A stretch of DNA of 64,000 nt from assembly GCA_020809705.1 (NCBI GenBank), contig CP085826.1, positions 4,774,001 through 4,838,000 on the forward strand, written 5' to 3'. This document shows, one piece after another, positions 47,504 to 60,022 of this stretch. This DNA is from Calonectria ilicicola. Its lineage: Eukaryota > Ascomycota > Sordariomycetes > Hypocreales > Nectriaceae. Every line of letters starts with the position of its first letter. Within the stretch, counting starts at the first letter, position 1. The translations under genes were made by a program, and so were the position numbers. A model generated the notes under the pieces. The model made no database searches. It saw nothing but the letters and a program-made list of their open reading frames with translations, and was not told the origin of the DNA.

Positions 47504-50500
47504 TCCCGGGATGTGGCGGCTTGGTCAAGCTTTGTTTCCACTGTATGGTCTGAGCCCACCCTACTGGGCTCTTCTTGTGTGCATTGCGGATGGTGGGGCA
47601 TGGAATAACAAAACTTGGAGAATTGTTCAATTACAAGTAATAGAGGCAAAGCAAGAGAGAATACACCAAAAAATTAAAAAACAACATAAATAAAAAGCAA
47701 CATCGCAGTGATCTGCACCCCGTGTAATTTTATTAGACGAGCGATGCTAGAACTTACCCTCGTGGCCCGTCCCGCTCAGAGGCTCCTTTCATCCCAATGC
47801 AAACTCAAAGGGGAAAAAAAAACAATAAAAAGGAAAAAAAAGAGAGTTGTTAGCCAGTGGTTGAATCCGTCGTCTGAAGACAGAGACGGACTCGTCACTG
47901 GTCCCATCGCTAAACGAGCCCTCTCATTGGCTAGCAAACGAGGTGACAGCAAACGGCGAGTCAGGGCGCTCCCGCCACCGTTTACCCCCGAATCGGAATA
48001 CTAGTAAACAGATGACGACGCCGAAATCTCGCGCTGTCAAAACCCACATGATGAACCGGACGCTTGGGAGATGCGGCCGTTGATTCATATTAGGTAGGTG
48101 CACTTGGGCCACGCCGTGGGTTTTACGCTTTGCGCATCGCGGGAAATGGGGGCGACTTCAAAGACCTTCCTTCACGCTCGCGTTCGCTTACAGAAAACGG
48201 TTGTACCAAATGGGTCTCTCTCCTGGACGCCAGGCTTGCGACGTACCAACCTTTGCCGGCGCAATGTCTGTTCTCCCCCTAAGTGGGCTATTAGCAAGCG
48301 CCGTGTCTGTTACGTGATGCTTGCTGATACTCACTGACATCCGGCGTCTCGGCATTCTAGTGTGCCCGGCCTGTGTCTTTCGCTTGGTGTGATTCCGCAT
48401 GGTCTCGCTGAGTTCCGACGTGTCTCGCACGATATCCTGGCAGAGATCTCGAGTCTGGCCCCCGGATCTCAAGGTCTGGCCTCTGGTCCTGGCACTGAAG
48501 AAACGTTCTAGGCCCGTTCGGTCGGCGAGATCTTCACTGTAACTTCCTGTTTTGCTACCCTCGTCACTGTTTTTTGAAGGCCGACCAGCTTCCAGCCCTC
48601 TGAGAGCCAAGCTCTTTGCCATCTCCGCAGCGCGCGGGCCATCCATCGTCCCAGGGGCTAGCGCTGTCCCAGCTCCCGGGCTGGTCGGCCACGTGTGAGA
48701 GGATCCGCCTCTGGCCCATGCTCGACGAGTTGAGAAACACGACACCTCCATGTCGTCCACTTTAAGCAGTTGGTTTTTTTTTCCCAGGCGGCGCCTGAGC
48801 CACTTTTCCCTGTCCTTGCTCGCCTGTCCGCGCCCCCCCCCCTTGTTGGTCCCTGGACAAGGTACCCAGCCATCCGTTACCCGCCTGGACTATCTTCTGC
48901 GCGCCTGCTTACCCTAGTAATGTCGCTCAAGGTACCTCATGGGGGCATCCGGAACAGGTATGGTGCCGTTTCTTGATCAGAGCTGAGAGCATGGCATGGC
49001 GTTTGAATGCGCCGCAGGCTGAACTTATCCACCTACTTTTTTTTCCCCAACGGCCTAGCCGGCCTCCGAGCTCGCTCACTGTTTGAACAAGCAGTCTCAT
49101 TCTGGCCATTGTCGTCCATGAGTGCGCGTCCATATGTTACTATCTCGGTCTCGTTGCTGCAAGGGTCTTCAAGGCCCGCTTGACCTCAGCTGGACTCCTG
49201 ACCCTTTCACCGGTCTGAGAACCAGACCCAGGCGCTCAATCATGGTTCCCGTGATAGTTAGACGAGGGATGCTTGTTCAATGATGGTGGACCGAACTGCT
49301 CACTGTAACCTTTCCTCACCAACCAGCTAATTGTATTCGATTGTGGCTAGGGCCTCCCGAGTGTAGTAAAGCTCCAACCAATTTTGAGGCCTCAGAGATA
49401 ATTTAGAGTACGCGCTGATCTTTCTCGTGTAGCCGACGGGATGGAACTCGGTAGGTTACGCAAGTAGTTTCGACCCAGAGATTCCCAGCGTTTTGGTAGC
49501 TAGCACCTCCGCCAATCCCACCTCGTCCCCATTTAGGGCGCCACCCATCAACTGTAAATAACATCAGAGGGGGGGGGGAAAGCCTCCATGCGCTCCACGT
49601 CTGTGTGCACAGGTAAATATTTCTTGCATAGCTGGTCATGTATATTCACGCCGTCGAAATCAATCGAGACTGTCTCATAAATCATGAAAATGATTTTTGA
49701 GCAGCATAATTGTGTAGGAGAAATTCACAGGCATGGGACATGTCTCTCTAAGTCTAGCTTTCTCGTGGACGCTAAGCCTTGGGCTTGTCGCTCTCCCGAC
49801 TAGCCAATGGCTGCCGAGAGATGCGCCAAGCCTGGCACTCGCTAGTTTTGTCTCTGATGGGGATGCCATGTGGGCGTGGCAGCCAGCTTCTCTCGTCCAG
49901 GCGTGCCAAATACTACCTGGTAGGGGATATAGGCGGGCGGCTGAATGACGAGTCAACGTACGATCTGTTTTCGCCGATGGTTTTCGGAATTTTGGGTGTG
50001 ATTGATATCCAGCCGCACTGTCCTCTTGAGGAAAGGAAAAAAAAGTGGTCGTAATCATCACAGTCCAAGCTGGGACACATATCCGCAGCTGAACAGACAA
50101 CCAGGGATTAACCATGATTCCCTTAGCACCAAGCTTTTGGACATTACTGCAGCTTAACGCGACGGACAGATGCTTGGACATTGCAATTCACGATGAAAAT
50201 CAATCCAAGGGCCCGCCCGTAACTCGGGGATGCTGGGCCTGCAGATGTGGCGGCCTGTGGTTGACAGGGGCTAGCTGCAACAAGTGACGCGCTGGAGAGC
50301 CGGACAAAGCCTCAGGAGGGGCCTCGTTTGCTTGTTTGGGATAGCCACTCCCTGGCAATGCAGCAATACATGGCGTGAAAAAGGCCGTTTTACCAGACGG
50401 CTTTCCGCCATTTACCAAATTAGGGGCTGATGGGCCGGGTTCAAAGATCGGCACCGCGGTCTTGGGACCTCCGACTACTGTGCATTATCTTTGGCGGTCC

Positions 50501-53500
50501 ATGGTCGCAGCCTCAACGCAGTGGCCGACGTGATCGACAAGATCTTCCCCGCCCTTTCCCCAGAGCACGCACGCTCCCGACAAAAGCCTGTAAATCACAC
50601 ACGAAAAAACCTGCCACCCGCAGGTGTCGAGAACGGCCCCGGCGTTCTGGGCGCCCGCCTCGCCGTTTATAGTACTGTCGATCACTGCACCTTCCAGCTG
50701 GTAACAAGGCTCATAGGCGTAAGAAAGCGATCTTCGGGAGCCAATGTTGTGCTCGTCTCGCTACCCGGTACGCACCCGTCCATCGAACCCACCACCCGTG
50801 CATGCACAAATCTCTGGCGCTGCTCCGCTCCGCGGTATAATGCACATCTTAAGGAGATCGCCCCTGGAAGGGTTAAACAATGACGTCTGTGGTTTGGAAC
50901 CAACAACCTGTGGTGGTTTGGCTAGCATTCAAAACAGCAATGTCGGCCGCGTGCATTGAATGCAAACCTGCAAGAATTGTTTCCGTACAGAAGCCGCCAT
51001 AAGCGGAACTGCGAATTTCACCTCGTGAGGGTCATTTTTTGGAGTCGAGACCGTTCTATCTTCGGCCACTCCGTGAGTTCGTCGTGTCTAAACCCCACTC
51101 GGTACCTGAGATGTGGGTACTGCCCGCGTTGCAGGCCCACACCCACAGTGGGCGGTGGGTCATGGGCTTCGAGTCCCCGTATCAGATCTCGTTGTGAGAA
51201 AGATGGCAGGACAAGGCGAGTGCTTCTGGCCCATTCGAGGCGCAGAACAAAACGGCTTCTTGGATATCGGGGAACATGAAATTCAAACGGAATTGTAGAA
51301 TACCATCGCACCGTTGGCATGCTCAATAAAAAAACGGCATGCTGCCCATCAAAAACGTGGCGTGGGACTGGCGCCATCCAGGCGGGTGACTGAGCGGGTG
51401 TTGTTGTTTACTGACGTTTCCAGCGGCGTGCATTGCGTAGACTGGTCGAAATTCACAATGTGACACCAGATAAAACTACGCGTACACAATGCGTAGCCAG
51501 TGTAACTAACTCGGGCCTGAATATCTTTCAATGAAAGGCCGGGATGAATACTATACCGGACTGTTTCTGCCAAGTCGTGTGTTGACCAATAATAAGGTAA
51601 CTGCCACAGCCGTCGACCGCGTAGCGCCTTCAACGCCACTGTTCGCGGAGCACCGCTGGTTTGGGCGATGAATTGAGCACCCTTGCGTCAACACCTCGGC
51701 CAATGGCTCGGTTACGATCCATGGCGTCCTCGTAGTTGGGCCACGATCGATATCGAGCGATGGCCTGCGTAAAGTTTGGAGAGGAGGCTTGATCACTGCC
51801 CCTCCTCTTCGATTCCAGGAAAGTGGCTGTTCGGCCACTGCATCTCGGAAATCTTAGGCAATCCGTAAAATTACCCGATAACCTTGTCCGAATGGGTACA
51901 CCACGCGAGACCGACGGCATGTTACGATATTGCATGATGAGAGTTTCTTGAGCGGAAGTTGAGCCGGAGCAGGGATCTTGTCGTTGCGCGTAGTCCTGGA
52001 GCTGTTGTTTTTTTGGGAATGGAGACCCCAAAGTAGGCTGCCAAACAAGGAACCCAGGCGGCCCTCTGGGTGCTCGCCCTTCGGATTGGACCACAGCGAT
52101 TGAGGCCAGCTGACAATGTGATTGGTCAGACAAGGCTGGAACTGCTCTCTGTACATACGCCCTAGATGCGCCCGACATGCACGAACGAAGTGAGCGCCAG
52201 AAGCGTCAGGGCTGGTGCCACACTGGGGATAACAAGCATGTAACTCCGGGCGCCTGGACGAAAATCATCGCCAGGTTGTGGGTGACAACCGGGATGGGGA
52301 TGGTGACAATAAACATTTCAGCTCATCACAGACTCAGGCGAGGCGATTTCAGCTGGCCATTCAAGGCAAGGTCGCCAGAAGCCAGTGTCGTTTTGACTCT
52401 CCGTCGTCGCCTGTGTCTTGGTCTCGAGTGTTCTCTGCAGCATGCGAATCAACGACATGGATTAAGCGACGATTTGGGCGAGCAGCCCACCACCAAGTGT
52501 ACATCGGGCACAGCGGGTCACCAAAAACGACAGAGCAGCAGGGTGGGGACTACGCAGCGCTTGCCAAAAACGGCAACCTACTCGAGCAGAAGAGGGGATT
52601 GGGTGACGGATTGGACAGGACAGGACAAAACAACTTGGGTGCGTACTCGGCGAGGAGGCTGCCAATGTCGCCGCCTCAATGGTGCACAGCAGGCTAATAC
52701 AGTGAGACCGCGGCTGACCCAGCAGGGGTCCTCGGGTAATGAGCCATCTCCGATGTTCACTTCACAAAGGCGCAAGCAATGAGCTGCCTACTCAGGTTCG
52801 TGGTATGTTGTTTCGCCGCCGAGTCAGCCATGAGCGGCAAAGTGTCGTTCAACTAACATTACTACGGGCTGCCCATGGCCTGTGCCAGTATGACGAGTCA
52901 TCAGGCAGCGGCTTGGCGAGAACTACTTTTGAACTCTTCCACGGAGCTACGGACCCCAATGGCAGGGACAGCAGCCACAGGCTCGGATTGGATGTAGTGG
53001 CATGGCACAGTCGGACTGCCCCCAAAACCTTGGGTCCATGGCACCGCCAAGGCGAAGAAGCGTGCCCGAGGCTGTAGGCAGTCCTCATTAGTAGCGCAAG
53101 GGGCCTGATTGAGTGAGCGGAGCTTGACTGATAAAAAAAAAAAAAGTACACCATCCGGCAACATGGAGGGCGCCAATGCTCGAACTGGCACATGGTAGCT
53201 GCACAACTACGCTCCATGCACTGGAGGGAGCTCATCTGTCAGCCAGCTGGGTGCCAAGACGCAAGCCCAACCGCCAGCAACAGCCGGGGGGGAAGCGAGG
53301 GGGAAAAAGCAAAAAATCACAAATGTCGAGATGGATACGATTTGCATGAGTCTGGAACGATTTTGCCATTGTTGGGGAGGAGTCGAGAAGTGGCCATGAC
53401 CAGGTGAGGGTGAGCTCGTGGATATCGTATCCGCTGGACGGTGGCGAGCGGGCACTGGAAGGGCACGGGTACCTGGAAACGGCCTCCAGAGGAGCGGGCA

Positions 53501-53899
53501 CCTGTCATTTCTGCCCTTCATCGGCGTACCAAGAGACCAGGTAGCCGCCGGAGTTAGCGCTGAGATTGATTGTAGTTAGTTCTCTGATTGTGTATTTAGA
53601 CGGAGTCGGGAGCTGTTAAACCCTGGGGAGCCGGGGTGCTTCCCGCGTACGTTGTACGATAGTAACTACGCGTGGAGTGCTCTGAGTGAGTTTTCAGGGA
53701 CGTACGGTGGCCAGTAGTAGTGGGTCCTACACTCTAATTGTGGCGCTAGAGGTGCTGAAGGAAACCTCTGCACGCTAGAAGCTTCAGGCTCTCTTCGCAC
53801 TGTTGTTCTCTGATTCAAGTCGACTTCTCGCTCTCGGTTAACCAAATCCTGAGCTTCCAGCCCGTCTCATCCCATCCTCTAGCACCGAGTAGATTTACG

Positions 53900-55520
53900 A
53901 GTGACGCTGCATCGTGCGCGGCCGCGCGGGACCCTCTCTCTACCGTACTAGACGGTGCCGCACCGGTTCGGTCTCTTGAGCTGCTGGATTCTCACCTGTC
54001 ACGTCGTCGTTCCCACAGCCTCGGCGCCTTTAAGTCGCAGTTACACCGTGAAAGGGTCCTCCCCCCTCCTTCAGCTGCCCTTGGGGTCCCATCAAGTTCT
54101 GCTTTGGGTGACGATGTCATCCCCTCTCCCTAGTTTCGGGCGAAGTCGATGACACGACGCGACCTCGACCCTCGACCTCGACCGCGACATGGGCAAAGGC
54201 CAAAGCCAGATCATTTGATGGCATGGGCAACATGTTGGCAGTAGTGCTGGGTCGCCGACGCCGACGCCGCCGCCGCCGCCCTGGGACTTGGCCCTGCCAG
54301 TTTGCGTCGTGCATTAGTCGACCCCTCGACTGACATGGTGGTAGGTACATACATCCTGTACCACCACATCCGGGCCCGCCCCCTCCGCTGGCAGCCCTCC
54401 GGACTTGATGCCGCGCTGAGCCAATCACCTTCGCGGTCAAGTCGAGATGGACGAGCCCCAAAATCCCACCCAGGTGGCAGCCCCATCCTAGCTTGATAGC
54501 CGGTCCTGCGTTTCTTCTCCGAAGCAGGGTGCCAGGGAGTATCCAGAGTGGGTTGGTCAGGGCGCCGCCACGACGGCAGCACAGGCCGGTGCGGCGGCGT
54601 ACCCCTGCCCGCCCTGCGTCTCCAGACGCCCCCGGGGGTGGGCTGGCTAGGAAACCACGGACACAGCCTTGTCAATGGGAGTGCGAGTGGGCGAGTGGGC
54701 AAGCGGCCAGGGCGGGCAGGCAAGGGTGGTTGCGGGCAGGGATGGGCAGTTGAGACTTTGGCCCCAAGTCGCGCCAGGTACCTCAATCCTGCGCCGCGGT
54801 GCGCTGCGGTGCGCTACGCTCCGGCACCCTGGCGCCCTTGAGCTTGAGACACAGAGGGAAGCTTTCGTGGGCATGTGGGCTCAATGGAGGTGATCCCCTT
54901 CCCGGCTGCGGGACCACGGATAGCATCCAGGGTTCCAGGGGCGGGCTTGAGTGCTGCTCCGTCACCCCAGTTCGCTCTCTCGGGTGCGAACCCACACGCC
55001 ATCTCGCAGACCCGTCATGACGGGCCAGACGACTGCCGGTGCTCCCAAGGCTGCGTACATGTCTTTCCTTCTTTTACCCTCCCACGCCCCTCCCACCGAG
55101 TCCATCATTGCTCTTCCCTCTTCGTTTAAGACCTCCTTCATCGACCTCATCCTTTGGAGGGCAGACTCAAGAGTGAGCTTTGTCTCACCACACCGCACCA
55201 TTCTTCTCGCTTCCTTCAAGTACACTGAAGCCTCTCGCAATTGTTCAAAAGACGACCGGTCCCCCATCTCCAACCGCCTCCATCCACATCTCGATACAGC
55301 TCTGTGCTCTCTTACACCCGGGAACATTCAGAGTTTGCTCTCCTCACCAAAGTCTATCTTTTACTTTGTTGTGTGTGTTCAGGGCACCAACTCTTCGTTC
55401 GCTTGTGCTTCGATATCATCCGTTTAGGATACGCCAATTCAATTTGCGCCACCCTCCCAGCAATCACTTCTTCACTTATACACCGCTCTACCTGACTGTC
55501 TTCAAGGGCTCTGATACCCA
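53900..55520 (+). promoter_or_regulatory. Promoter and pyrimidine-rich 5' leader of the homeobox gene
   Basis: Strongly C/T-rich on the plus strand from about 55050 to 55500, as in transcribed leaders of fungal developmental genes. It contains an upstream open frame of 136 codons from ATG 55017 to a stop at 55427, 93 bases before the homeobox ATG. The transcription start is not visible from sequence. Confidence 0.45.
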
Positions 55521-57260
55521 ATGGACAATATGGGGACCTACTCCCAAGCACAATGGCCCGAATGGGCATACAATGGCAGCTCCACCACTTACAACAATGG
55601 ATATGCCCAGCTGCCAAGCTATACCACTTACCTTCCCGAGTCCATGGAGCTCTACAGTGCTCAACAAAATCATCTGGTTCATCACCAGCAGATGTCTCGA
55701 ACGACCGATCCCAAGCCTCGCCTGTCTAAGGAGGAAGTCGAGATCCTCGAGGCAGAGTTCCAAAAGAACCACAAGCCCAACAGCAGCACCAAGAAGGCTC
55801 TTGCTGAGCAAATGAGGGTGGATAATGCCCGCATCAACGTATGCACTCATTTCCCAACCTTGAAAATATGTGGTTAACTAACTGAGAAATAGAACTGGTT
55901 TCAGAACCGCCGTGCGCGGGAGAAGAAAGAAAAGAACATCCGTGAATATGCCGCCCGCCAGAAGTTGGAGAAGGAGCATACCTCTCTCGATGCTGGCTTC
56001 TTCTCTGACAGCGATCGCTACCACGACCGTGTTGCCTCTACGGCTCCTTTCCCTGATCCTCGCCGACCATCTATCAAGACCGAGGCTTTGGAGCTCAGCC
56101 TCTCGGATCTTGCGACACCGGATCACGAGAGCGAGACCAGCCATTCCGATGCATCTTCTCCATACATCTCAGCTCATGCTACCCCTGACCGTGCTCTTTC
56201 ATTCGACCCGATCGATACCAAAGACTACATCTCTTTGGGACACCAAGGCTTCATGCAAGATTCTGCAAGCGCCTTTCTCTCGCTGTCTGAATCAAACGCC
56301 CATGTTCAAGACGCTCCCCTCTCATTCCCCAGCTTCAACCAATTCCCCCAAGTCATGATCATGTCCAATGGCGAGGGCGAGGCAACACCATCCTTCGCCC
56401 ACGGCTTTCCTGGAACACCTGGACTGTCCCCAAACTCGGCTCAAGACTCCTACTCCCAATTCAGCGAATCAGACTACGATGAGAGCGCCCTCGCCGCCGA
56501 TATCGATTCTCAAGAGCCATCCAAGTCATCGCGGTCAATGGACATTGCGTCCCGCCGAAACCGCCGACCTCCACACCTTGCAATCAGCGCCTCTCGTAGC
56601 TTCTCAGGCTGCGGCCCCAAGACCGCAGGAGACTTGGGCAGACGATCCGACATTGGTGGCACTATCCGTCGAGTTGCTTCGGCCACCGGCACCGTCAGAG
56701 TCTCCAAGCAAGCCGCAACTCCTCGAAGCCCCTATTACGAGCGAAACCCGGAGGCTCTCTTTCAGTTGAACCGGTCTCCCACCTTTGCGCCAGCTACAGC
56801 AACCATTTCACCACCTACCCCTAACACACCTGTTGTGTCGGACCGACCAAGCAACGAAAAGGGCTCGTCAGATATTCTCATCCACGATCCAACTCTGCGA
56901 ACACCACCTACTACACCAGGCGTCATGGATACCATGTTTGCTCTGAACACAACCTACGAGGGTGCTGTCTCCGATGAGCCTCTCGTGACTCCAGGACTGA
57001 GCGGCTTCTCAAGCGACTTCGAGACCCCCGGCATGTCGAACAACGTCCCGCATTACATTACCAACGGCTGCGCCAGCCAGCCTCAAACACCGTCATACAC
57101 CCCTCAGATGGGACCTAACTACTTTGGATACTCTGGTGGCAATGCCGAATACAACTGGTCGGATTCCTCAATTTCAGCCAAGTCATCCCCCGGCCAAAGC
57201 CACCGACAGGTGCAGTTCATGAACATGACACCATCAAACTTTACCCATGTGGAGAAATAA
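55521..57260 (+). CDS. Homeobox transcription factor, two exons
   Basis: Predicted 561 residues. The homeodomain lies near the N-terminus, about residues 60-120: KPRLSKEEVEILEAEF, then KALAEQMRVDNARIN and NWFQNRRAREKKEK with the invariant WFQNRR of recognition helix 3. The intron (55839-55892) splits the domain exactly before NWFQNRR. The rest is disordered and Ser/Pro/Thr-rich, with many SP/TP sites and conserved-looking blocks such as SRRNRRPPHLAISASRSFSG and TPGLSGFSSDFETPGM. Filamentous ascomycetes have several such proteins; one class (Htf1/Hox2) controls conidium formation, and this gene may belong there, but I cannot prove which. The 11.2-kb upstream gap fits a heavily regulated developmental gene (inference). 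Confidence 0.93.
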
Positions 57261-60022
57261 ACCCACCCACACATGCACACTTGAATGATAGGTTTATGGG
57301 TCAGACATCACTCAACGGTGGACTTATGCATGGCTGGGCCAATATCGCATCTGTAGCAATCCCCGTTTGCTGTGGTCTTTTTTTCCCTCTGTTTTTATGG
57401 AACATTGTACAATATGGTTGAATACCCACGATCTCCCGTCTTGCCTTCAGCATGGCTATGAGAGCCATTGCACTGAGCAAGTCAAAATCTTTTCTTTGAC
57501 TAATATCACGAATGAACACAAGAAAATCATACCCTAATGTAATGGATGGGCTGTCTTGGCGCTTTTGGATGGGAACGGCAAGGGACCTTGGGCGGGTAAA
57601 AGGAGTGAGCAACATGGTTGACGATATACTGATTTGGCAAGGGGTGCTTGGGTGTGTTGAACAGGGAAAATTTTGAGGTTTCCTATTTGGTTTGGCAATG
57701 TGCACCGAGGGTGACTTTGGAAATGGACAGCAGGGAGTTGGTACTGGGGTTATTGCCAACAACACTCTTGGCACCACAAGCGATGGCTAGTGGGATACGA
57801 AAGCTGTAGGAACCATATACGAATATGAGATAACAATGATGACAACCAAACCATGAGTTCAGAAATGATTTGCAGTGAAGCCTGTGATGTCAGCGGTGTG
57901 CAGAGTGCCAGTGAGCCAGGTAGATAGATAGAGAAACAGGACAGATGACGCCGTACTGTCACCTGTAGAGTGGTAGTCGCGGATGGTCAAGTACAAGCAT
58001 CACAGATGGGCCGGCGATCAGATGCTAGCCAAACAGAGGAGTTTGTGGATGGGTGAGAAGGATGAAGTGGGCAGTACCGCGTGGTGTTTCGGGACAGGTA
58101 CCCAAAGTTGACAGGTTCCGACAGAAACAGGTCCGCATTCACGTTGACATTCCATCCGCATTGAGGCGGACGATCCACAATGGGACTGGTACCCAGGACT
58201 GATGGCACCGCAACAAACGACACTTTCCGAATAGGTCGGCAGTGCCACCCCACCATGCCACCAAAGCTGACGACCGAGAGAAAAAAAGGTCGTGCTGCAA
58301 CCCGTTCTGTCTTGTCGTGCTGCTTTGGTCCAAACCCGCAGAAGACTCACGGAGATCCAAAGCGGGCCAGTCCGAAGCCCGCCCCCGGAAGCTTCGGCCC
58401 CCACACCCGCGTCGACCCCTCCTCCATGTCTGCTTTTTGCGCTAAGCTACTTTAGCGCGGGAGAGTGATCAGCGATGGTTGGCAAGGTTTTTTGGTCGTG
58501 GATGGAGGGGTCGCGCGGGACATGATTGGGCATTGGGGTAGCTATCATATGGGGAGAGGGGGAGAATGAGACTTCTCTTTTGAGGGCACAGAACAGGAGA
58601 CATGGAGAGGAATCGCATCCCATTGTTCGCTTTCACCGCTTGGCGGGGCTATATCGTGTGTCTGCGTGACATGTCGTTGTTGATCATGGTCACCGGGGAT
58701 GCTGGCCGTCTATCTGCATGCAAGGATGAGAATACAGACAGACTGCAGGTTGGGAAATGATAGGTGGTACAAGGAGGTACTTGGCCGACAGGTCCTTGTC
58801 TCTCTCAGCTCCTCACTCCCATTCAGGCCTGCATCCGCCTCTCCATCCAGCCTCTTTTTCCTCTAATGCAAGATAACCTCGCCAGGTCGTTCCCTTTTGG
58901 GTTGCACCAGCAATCATGGCTCTCAGAATCGGTTAGCAGCTGAGGGGGTGGTGCCTTAAGGCTGACGGTTGCAACGGCCTCTCTGGCCCTCTCCCAGTGG
59001 CCTTGGCCTGGCTCAGTTCAACTCTAGCAAGTGGCGCTCCTCATGGTGTGTGAGATTTGGTGATGCTAAGCTAGCTTGCAAGTGCGCTGCCAGGACTGGC
59101 ATTCAAGGTGGCTTTTTCAGCATCCGGCTGAAGGCCCCGTGCCCTTAGTTTTTTTCAAGGTTGAGTCCAGCTATGAGCTCAGCTTGAGAGCTGGAGGTGA
59201 AGGTTCGGGTAAAAGGTGCGGGTAGAGGAGGAGGTCGAGGAGGAGAATGATTATGATGCGCATGAAGGCTTTTCCCCGGCTTGTCTTCGTCTGCGTTTGG
59301 TAAGACTAGAGCAAGGATTGCTGTAAGCCCCTTGAAGCTATCAGCATGATCGACACATTGCTGCAGATGAGGGCAAGAGTGCAGTCGCATCAAACCCACA
59401 GCGGAATCAGAGCAACCTGGGAGCTTTAGCTTTTGGACTAACACACACTTGCTATGCCATTGTTTTCTTTTTCTTGGGACCGAGTCGAGATAGTGTGCTA
59501 CCCCACCAATCCAGACCAGCAAGCTGGATGGGGTTACATGACACATTACTCCATCATGGAGCGCCTTGACGTCAAGCTGTGATCATAGCTAGGATGCGGC
59601 ATTGGGTAACTCTGGTCCGAATCTATGATGCTGGGCTTGTGGTCCGATCGGCATCGTCGCATATTGATATCGCTTACAAGTGCATAATAATTAGATGGAC
59701 AGAATAATAATTTTTTTTCCTGTCGAACAGTCCCAAAATATGCGGTGTCTTGAAGGGAGCACAAAGTTATGGGAGTGGGGCAGCACCCAGCGCGGTGGGC
59801 AGTGGACAGACGCGCCTACCAGCCAAACGTCCAGGCTTGCACGCGTCTAGGTCAGCAAAACCACTTTAGATGGACGCTCCATGTCAATGTCATAATTTAC
59901 CACCTCAACCCCAGAATCACCACATATAGTACCCCCGGCGCCCCGAACCGTTGTATTTTATACCCGTCAGTTTTTGTATCACATTTCTTACATGAGCGGT
60001 GAATGACAATTGTGTCGCTTTC
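57261..60022. other. Intergenic region between the homeobox gene and SLD3
   Basis: 2.76 kb with no gene I can support. The first few hundred bases should be the homeobox 3' untranslated region; the last part is the SLD3 promoter. Confidence 0.5.

Larger units (their letters stand above)
44325..53899. other. About 9.6 kb without a supported gene
   Basis: The longest gene-free part of the window. It holds open frames of 150-250 codons on both strands, but they overlap one another, have odd composition and match nothing I know. GC content looks ordinary, so there is no obvious RIP (C-to-T mutated repeat) signature. I find no transposase, reverse transcriptase, long terminal repeat or tRNA by eye. 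Together with the leader region to 55520 it makes an 11.2-kb gap before the homeobox gene. Confidence 0.5.

Noticed and set aside
48188..48751. 187-codon open frame on the minus strand in the gene-free block.
   Set aside because: Ser/Arg/Thr-rich without any domain, no intron signals or ATG context that support it; similar lengths occur on the other strands nearby.
49400..51200. Possible tRNA genes suggested by TTCGA-containing strings near 49470 and 51165.
   Set aside because: Neither has a matching A box, acceptor stem pairing or a downstream T-run at the right spacing.
51630..52782. Two long open frames (182 codons on minus, 201 codons on plus) that start back to back from the same CATG at 52176-52179.
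   Set aside because: CATG is its own reverse complement, so a shared start is not meaningful. Both products have random-looking composition and no recognisable domain.
54962..55327. 121-codon minus-strand frame rich in Glu, Lys and Arg that looks helical.
   Set aside because: It is antisense to the C/T-rich homeobox leader; purine-rich codons on that strand produce Glu/Lys/Arg automatically.
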